Shown here piece by piece: positions 57,201 through 64,000 of a stretch of DNA of 64,000 bases. Made by a program: the position numbers and the translations under genes. Numbering within the stretch: the stretch's first letter is position 1; each line of letters starts with the position of its first letter. The DNA is taken from positions 14,081,001-14,145,000 of the forward strand of contig OU612067.1 in NCBI GenBank assembly GCA_914767715.1, in the 5' to 3' direction. A model generated the notes under the pieces. It saw nothing but the letters and a program-made list of their open reading frames with translations. It searched no databases and was not told where the DNA came from. The DNA comes from Membranipora membranacea (taxonomy: Eukaryota > Bryozoa > Gymnolaemata > Cheilostomatida > Membraniporidae).

Positions 57201-60200
57201 ACCTTTAGAACACACTTCCCACTGGATTCTGTTCAAAAACAGTGTCATTGTTGTCTCTTTGGACCAGATATCAATCATACTATTACAGATCCATATTTCT
57301 GCATAATTTGATCTAGAAATTGTAAAAAATTCTCAAAACGAATTCCAACCTAGAGAGTAGAGTACCCACAAAGAAAAAAATCCACTTAGACCGCTGGCTA
57401 TAACTTTGTGGAATATGTCAGAAGATCAGCTTTTATCATGTAAAACAACGTTTACATGAATCAGCATTTGACATGAGACAAGCAAAGCTGGCTGGCAGCA
57501 GGTTGAGAGTATATCGCTGCCAGGTCTCGGAATTTTTGGAATTACTGTCTGCGTTTTGTAATAGGCTAATTTCACCTATATTATGTGGAGCTGATTGTGT
57601 GGCAATGCTGATAATTAAAGCTACATTATCAGAGGAATCATCTTTGAATCATGCTGTCAGACAAATCACTTCTCACAACCTTTCTGACATCATTTGTGCG
57701 AACTTATAGTACATTAAAGTGCATTTCAGGTAAAAAGAGGGGGATAACCGTAGAGTCAGTATATTCTATTTGATAATATAATAACTCTTTGGGGATAATA
57801 TAGAGAGATATGTAAATAAGTAGTAACTTGATTGTATAAACCTCACAGTTCTCTACAAAGTTACCATTTCAGCCATGCTAGATTCTTAGGTTTAGCATTT
57901 GCTTTAGGTTCGCAGGATTGTTTTTCTTCTGGTCTTTGGGTAAACGAGAAGTTTGCTGATGTATATCAGGAACCCTCAATAGCGCTGCTATACTATGCCA
58001 AAGCTATAATGACAATCCTCTCCTAGTCTCCTGTCTATGGAATCCAACTCATTAAATTATTCTAGCAAATCAATGGAAATTGCATTATGGGAAATGTCAG
58101 TTGCCCGTCATTGCCTGATCCTTCAAAGCTTTATCAATTTGTTTTACAGATCAGGTAGTGGATTGTTTGGGTGAAGGGACATTTGGTAGAGTACTAAGTG
58201 TTAGACCATTAGATGGGTAAGTCTAACAAGATCAATGAAGTTATAATATTATAGTAAAGAACTGAAATTCATTAGCAGTATTTCAATTGTTTACACTAAG
58301 TGGGTAATGACCCACTGTGATACCATATATGTACTATGTATGCTGTTAAATCAATCTGTTGTTATTACAAGAGGTTAATGTATTGAGGAAGATCTTATTC
58401 TACAACTACAGGGATGTGACTGAGTCATTCTTTCATTTCCTCTTGCTTGAATCACAGCCTATCCTCTATAGTGTTTGGAAAGGCCATCGAACCTGAGGGC
58501 AGTTGTTTTTGCTAATGACATCTTCCCGAACACCATAAAGGGCAGGCTGCGCCTGGAATCACTTGAATAACAAAAGAAAGGGAGTATGGTATAAACCCTG
58601 CCACCAAGTTGTCAAGATTGCTCTCCTTTTATCTTTATAAAACCAGTATGTTATTCCCTTTATGAGAACACTGATGTGTTATACTTTTCTTGTTTACTTT
58701 ACGCAGTGAGGATAGAACACCTCTAGCTTTGAAAGTCATCAAAAATGTAGCTAAGTATCGAGAAGCAGCCATGCTGGAAATAAATGTGCTGGAGAAAATC
58801 AATCGTATGGACCCCAACGGAGTCTAGTAAGTTCTTTAAAACTGCTGATACAATTGTCCTGTCTACGCTGGTAAACGAGCCGAATCTTTTTACAAGGATA
58901 TAGAATATAATATGTGATGAAAACTTCAAAGTTATCTCACCATGTTCAATAAGGAGACAACTTCTTTTTTTATGAACAAACCATAAACCAACCTCCCACC
59001 CTCCCTGATGACACAGTGTGCTTTAATCCTATCTGACATAGGTTTGACTGCTTCCTCTCTCTTGTTTTCAGTCGATGTGTTCAGATGAAGGATTGGTTCG
59101 AGTATTACGGTCACGTTTGTATTGCGTTTGAGAGTTTAGGTCTCAGCGTATTTGATTTTATGGTAAGTGTGACACAGTAATAATAATAATAATAATGATA
59201 TACACTTAATTTGCTATTCAGTGCCCCTTCTGGGGCGAATGAGAATATGCTTACATAAGACATGACACAACTCATTTGTTTTGCGCACTCTTGTAGGGTG
59301 GGCAAGCTAGGGTTATATATGAAGAGCTCACCTCCATTAGAAGCATGGGTAGTGATCTTGATTTTAACCTGCAACAGTCAGACTGACATGCCTAACCACT
59401 ACACCACCCGGCCACCCTACAATATAGTCAATGTGTTGGCTGTGAGAGCCAATCAAGGTCAACACATCAGCTAGAGACATCCGTTAGATTAGTCTGAGCC
59501 TTCCAGACTCTCACCCTTTGCCCGACGGATATCAGGAGGATCAGGGGTGTCATGAATATAAAATCAATAAAAAAGTTTATCATGATAATCACTTGTGTTT
59601 AAATGTTTAATAGCAATGTGGAGTATACAGTTTAGTTAGCTAAGCATTCTGCTGTTAGTTTCTAGAAATTCCAAGAAACCCAGGTTGCACACCTACTTAT
59701 GATTTTTGTGCTATGATCTGACTAAGAATTTCATAAAAATGGAATGTGGGATAGTACGTCACGTGCCAATCTCAGGCTCAACTAGAGGGAAAAACATGTT
59801 TGACCTAATATGCCTCATCATAAACTCTTTTTGTTGTAGAAAAATAACCACTATTTTCCTTATCCAATGAATCAAGTCAGAGAGATATCTAGACAGCTTT
59901 GCCAATCAGTCAAATGTAAGTTCCGCTGCTAACGATTCTTATCTTTGCTATCACAGATGATAACAAAGTAATTATCGTGCTTATGGTGGTAGCTTTAGTA
60001 CCCTTTGCTGTTTTGTCAGTGTACGAGGGTTGTGAGAAATCAGGATAGGCACTCATGATATAGCGGTTTAACAGGCATGAAAGCTCTTTGGATGGGTATC
60101 AGTTTGTGATCTCTTTCGCTGTATAGTCATCAGGGAGGTGGCATAACTTGCAATGTTTATCCAAATTTTCCGCCATAATGAGTAAGGTTTACTTGTGAGT

Positions 60201-63200
60201 TTTTAAAATGGAATATTCTCATACACAACAAATTGTTTGCTCTTTTCCAGTTTTACATGACAATCAACTCACACATACGGACCTCAAACCTGAAAATATC
60301 CTCTTTGTGGAATCTGATTTCGATCTAGTCTACAATGAAAAACGGGTAAGAAATGCTTCAATGTAATGCTACGAATCTACTGAGTTTGTTCAAAGTTTTA
60401 ATTCCTGATAAGACAGCGCACACCACGTGCTCTAAATTTCGGAATTTTTATATACCAGATGAGAAAGACACACTTTATTGCATACATAATTTCTTGATAT
60501 CATATCAAAAACAACAATGATTTTCTGAAACGATTGTTCAGGGCTCATAACTGAAACATTCAAAGTCTGCTGAAAAATGACATGATAATCCAAAGAAGTT
60601 TTCAAGTAATAATTGTTATATTTCTGACTTTCAATAGCATAAAAGTGAAAAAATAGTACGGAACTGCGACTGTAGACTGATTGATTTTGGATCTGCTACT
60701 TTCGATGATGAACATCACAGCATGATAGTCTCTACTCGACACTACCGAGCTCCCGAGGTCATTTTAGGTCTGTACGCACAATATTGTTGTCTATGAAATG
60801 TTTTGATAGCTTGACTTGTGATGTACTAATGCATCTCACTAGTGGAACTATAGTGCGCTCCCATGCCTACAGTTTTGAAAAGTTGATCTATAATAGCTTG
60901 CTTATTCCCATCATGCAGCAGACATGTTGGTAAAGAATTAAATTCCCTTTCGATATTTATGAAAAAAGTTCATAGTCGAAGCAGGGAGCTTGTCCCAACC
61001 TCCGTTCTTGTAGAACCCAAGTGTTTCTTTTGTTATTTTCCACCACATTGTTCTCCCTCAATATTTATGGCAACTTTGTTGGTGCCAGTCTTGATAACAA
61101 TAATACTATCTGTTATAAATGATTGCAGAATTAGGATGGTCGCAGCCATGTGATGTTTGGAGTTTGGGATGTATAATGTTTGAGCTATATACTGGCTACA
61201 CACTGTTTCAGGTAACACTCATGATAAATTCCTCAGAAATGACCCCTGACTCCCTTTTTCTCAAAATACAACAAATAATACAATACAATAAAATAATGAA
61301 CATTTACTGAGTCATTTTCAAAGAATATCAAGTAGCTGCCGTCACAAAAGTTTTGAAGCTTTTGAAGCTTTCACATCAATGCCAGTATGTTTCTGGTTCC
61401 GTGACCCAGTTATGTGACACAGTTACGTGACCCAGTTACGTATTTCTTATGTATGTTACATAATTAATGACTTGTGTATTTCAGACCCATGATGATGTAG
61501 AGCACATGGCTATGATGGAGAGGGTCCTAGGACAATTTCCATACCGCATGGCTCGTAAGACAAAGTAAGTGTAAACTGTAGAAAAAGGTTTTCGATTTTT
61601 TTATCAAACCATTAATTGCAAATAGACTTAACAAATGGATTTGATGGATGTCAAGCATAGTGAATCTTTGATGACCTCATATATGATGGTCAATTTTCTC
61701 TCATTGAAGCGAGGCTTGCTGTAAGAAACTCAAAGTGGGACTTTTAACTCTAATGTTTTCATATTATCCTTCCTGTTTAGACTGCCATTTTTCTACCATG
61801 GACGATTGGATTGGGACGCTAATAGCACATCTGGGCGTTATGTCCGAGAGATGTGCAAGCCCATATTTGTAAGTGAGCATGGAAGTGCACCAAAATGCTT
61901 AGAATGCATCAATTCTTCCGTCGCCACAGCAGCTTTCCCTTGATGAAAAAAATCATGAAAGTTCTGTGGTTGCATCAGCTTAACCTGTCTTAGTTGAATC
62001 ATTCCCTGGTAGCCCCTCTCACTTAACTACTTACATTCAAATGTAGCTCTTTCCTACCCCTGGCTAATAGCAAGTTTCAAGTTGGTTATGGGTAAAGCTA
62101 ACTGAGCAATAAACATTTCAATGGGAAGCTTTGATTGGTCAGGTAAGCCACCTGTTCGACCAATCAGAGGCAATACATTGGATAGCAGTTATCGCAGAGC
62201 AGTGACTCATCAAGCCATCCTTGGTTTTTATTTCTGTTCAGGCATGAAGTTCCGGGTCTTTGCATGGCTGACCATCTTATGTTAGTCTGATAGAATATTG
62301 CACAGCTAATTTTTGCAGAGTCAAATCTCTATCAATAAAGATATTGTATTTGTGATTTGACGGATACGCCTATTTCTCATTATAAATTTACCGCTAACAA
62401 TCCCTGCAATTTGTTTACAAGTAATCTAACTTAGTACAAAAAAATACAGACTTAAATTCTACAATGAAACAAAATCATGAGACATTTAGCAACCATTTAC
62501 TGGTAACATAAAATATTGTACTAAGTTCAGTGAAATTATGCTTCTGATATTTATAGCGTTACGTCAGAAGCAACAGTGAAGCTGATAGGTCACTGTTTGA
62601 CCTAATTATGAAGATGTTGGACTTTGACCCCACACAGAGGATTACTCTAGATCAGGCTCTGAAACACGTATTCTTTACAGCAGACGAGGAGTCTATGGCT
62701 ACAGATACTCTGGCCTCTAAGCGTAAGATGACTTACATCACCTAAAACATACTCGAGTGAATTGAAATTTGTGCTATTTTGTTATTTTAGTTTTTCTGCA
62801 AAGTCGTCATTCATTTCACATACCTTCCAGAAGCGAAAAATTTGATTCTTGTGGATTGAATAAGTTTGAGCATAGTTTGTATAAAAAAGGTTCTGTATCC
62901 AAAATTTGACCAGGGAGTATTTATGAATTTATGAACACAGAGATGGTGATAGCGTTAGCCAAAACAATGTGATTCTCCTCAGATCTGTGGCATTCACTTC
63001 AGCTGTTCTTATGACCATATATACATGAATGTGTGCTCCCGTTGTTTCTAGATGATAAGAGAACTTTGAGGATATCCAACGAGTTACACCATGCCTTCCC
63101 TCAGTTCACCGTTGCTCAGATCGCCGTCGTTGTTGAGATGGAAATCACTGCTGATGCTTCTGCTACCAAGCTGCTAGAGATGGATGCTGCAAAAAATCCA

Positions 63201-63674
63201 CTAGCGGAAAAGAAGGAGGCGAAAGAGAAACCTGGTAAGTCTCCATGAGAACATTAGTTCCAGTGCACCACCCAACCACTTTTCAAATTCACAGATATCA
63301 GACCTTATCTGCAAAACAGCTACCAGTAAAAAGGAACGACAACTGATGTTTATCTCGCATGAGTCTCATACAGAAAATTTGATTATGGGAGAGACATTGT
63401 TGTTGTGAGCTGTTCTGGGATCATTTGCTCCTCATTGAGTGTCAGCTGGATCAATATTTCTTGCAATAATGTCATTTTTGTTTCAGCCATAGACCCCACA
63501 GAATCTCAAAGATCGAAGGATGGTGATTTATCCGCTTCAAAGCCACCGACAGACACTCCTCCTATTCCAGCTCCTAGGGCTATAGACCATCTGATAGCTA
63601 ATGCCACCAGGGAGTCAACGGGAGATAGCTCAGATGGTGAAGTGCTGTCCATGGCTGAACGAATAGCCAGAAAG
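53903..63674 (+). CDS. CLK/LAMMER dual-specificity kinase with C-terminal extension (partial, 537+ aa)
   Basis: CLK-family kinase; the family phosphorylates SR splicing factors in the nucleus. Exons: 53903..54040, 56841..56946, 58150..58216, 58707..58826, 59072..59162, 59840..59915, 60251..60345, 60638..60767, 61129..61211, 61485..61564, 61781..61868, 62557..62722, 63052..63234, 63487..63674, all phase-consistent. The last ends at GTAATC, and the gene continues beyond the window. Pre-kinase block [17 protein letters not shown]; glycine loop GEGTFGRV (89-96); lysine K113; E128; catalytic HTDLKPEN with D210; IDFGSATF with D247; activation segment [17 protein letters not shown]; signature EHMAMMER (308-315, Leu to Met); domain end near 398. 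The N-terminal region is only about 80 aa, Ser/Lys-rich, without the long RS domain of CLK1-4; a missed upstream exon is possible. Exons 13 and 14 add a CUE-like segment (about 421-457) and a Pro/Ser-rich tail. Confidence 0.88.
56335..56440. repeat. Nested inverted repeats in CLK intron 1
   Basis: CATTCTGG pairs with CCAGAATG, and inside them CTGATTTTCC pairs with GGAAATCAG, giving a compound stem-loop of about 85 bp. It resembles a small foldback element. No terminal duplication was identified. Confidence 0.45.
59178..59420 (-). mobile_element. tRNA-derived SINE with (TTA)n tail (family D)
   Basis: On the minus strand the head GGCCGGGTGGTGTAGTGGTT holds a perfect A box (TGGTGTAGTGG). GCAGGTTAAAATC serves as a weak B box. 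A unique body follows, ending in ATTAAGTGTATA and (ATT)n at 59178-59196. It lies in a CLK intron, 16 bp from the 5' splice site at 59163, antisense to the gene. Confidence 0.75.
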
Positions 63675-64000
63675 GTAATCATTATTACTATGATTATTAT
63701 TATGCGTTTCTTATTGAGGTATTCACATATAGACGTATGTTATAAACAAACAAATTATCATTGGATGCTCGGCTAACACTTAACTGCTATTCACAATGTC
63801 TAAATGTTATAGACCTTAACCAATCAAAATGGAACTTGTGCTCAGTATTTATTTCCAATGAGATATTGATTGAAAATCGATTAATATTCCCACAATGCAT
63901 TTCGAACTTGGAATTCCCAAGGAATTCCCAGGGAGATCAAGTCAAACCCACACTGCTTGCAGATCAACTCTAAGATAAGAGTCTCTCTGCAAACATAACA

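Noticed and set aside
59375-59420. Candidate tRNA gene on the minus strand
   Set aside because: The A box is perfect but the B box is degraded and a SINE body with an (ATT)n tail follows.

Overview
The window is nuclear DNA of an animal, most likely a marine invertebrate. It is AT-rich (roughly 60-65 % by eye) and intron-rich, uses the standard code, has GT-AG introns (one GC-AG), and carries tRNA-derived SINEs, non-LTR retrotransposon remains and short inverted-repeat transposons. The proteins (vertebrate-type membrane amine oxidase, PPP4R2, CLK kinase, phytanoyl-CoA dioxygenase family, a six-cysteine secreted peptide) do not fix the phylum. All gene models below were joined by hand from splice sites, codon phase and family similarity.

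Layout. 1-11.4 kb: gene-poor, repeat-rich DNA holding one small secreted six-cysteine (defensin-like, CSab-pattern) peptide gene on the minus strand (7583-8329, TATA box at 8636-8643) and the wreck of a segmentally duplicated copy (about 2980-4110) that has lost its start codon and its mature-peptide exon. 11.5-22.5 kb, minus: complete 15-exon membrane primary amine oxidase, 762 aa. 22.5-28.5 kb: intergenic, with a 5'-truncated LINE, SINEs and a tandem repeat. 29.6-33.9 kb, minus: complete 6-exon PPP4 regulatory subunit 2, 483 aa. A roughly 0.5 kb divergent promoter region with two CCAAT boxes separates it from the next gene. 34.4-47.6 kb, plus: 885-aa protein with a short helical N-terminus, a Ser/Lys-rich linker, a PH domain and a complete actin-related domain. 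I know no named family with this architecture, and it is the most interesting gene here. 48.1-50.9 kb, minus: complete 6-exon phytanoyl-CoA dioxygenase-family enzyme, 277 aa, tail-to-tail with the previous gene. 53.9-64 kb, plus: CLK/LAMMER kinase whose reading frame continues past the kinase domain into a CUE-like segment and runs off the window.

A recurring structural theme: at four exons of two genes (amine oxidase exons 5, 9 and 14; PH-actin gene exon containing 42931-43073) the exon end plus its 5' splice site has been copied into the adjacent intron, three times as a minisatellite and once as a 41-bp direct repeat flanking a SINE. Two copies of one inverted-repeat transposon family also end within 11-28 bp of splice sites. 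The genes show no sign of functional linkage, as expected for an animal chromosome.
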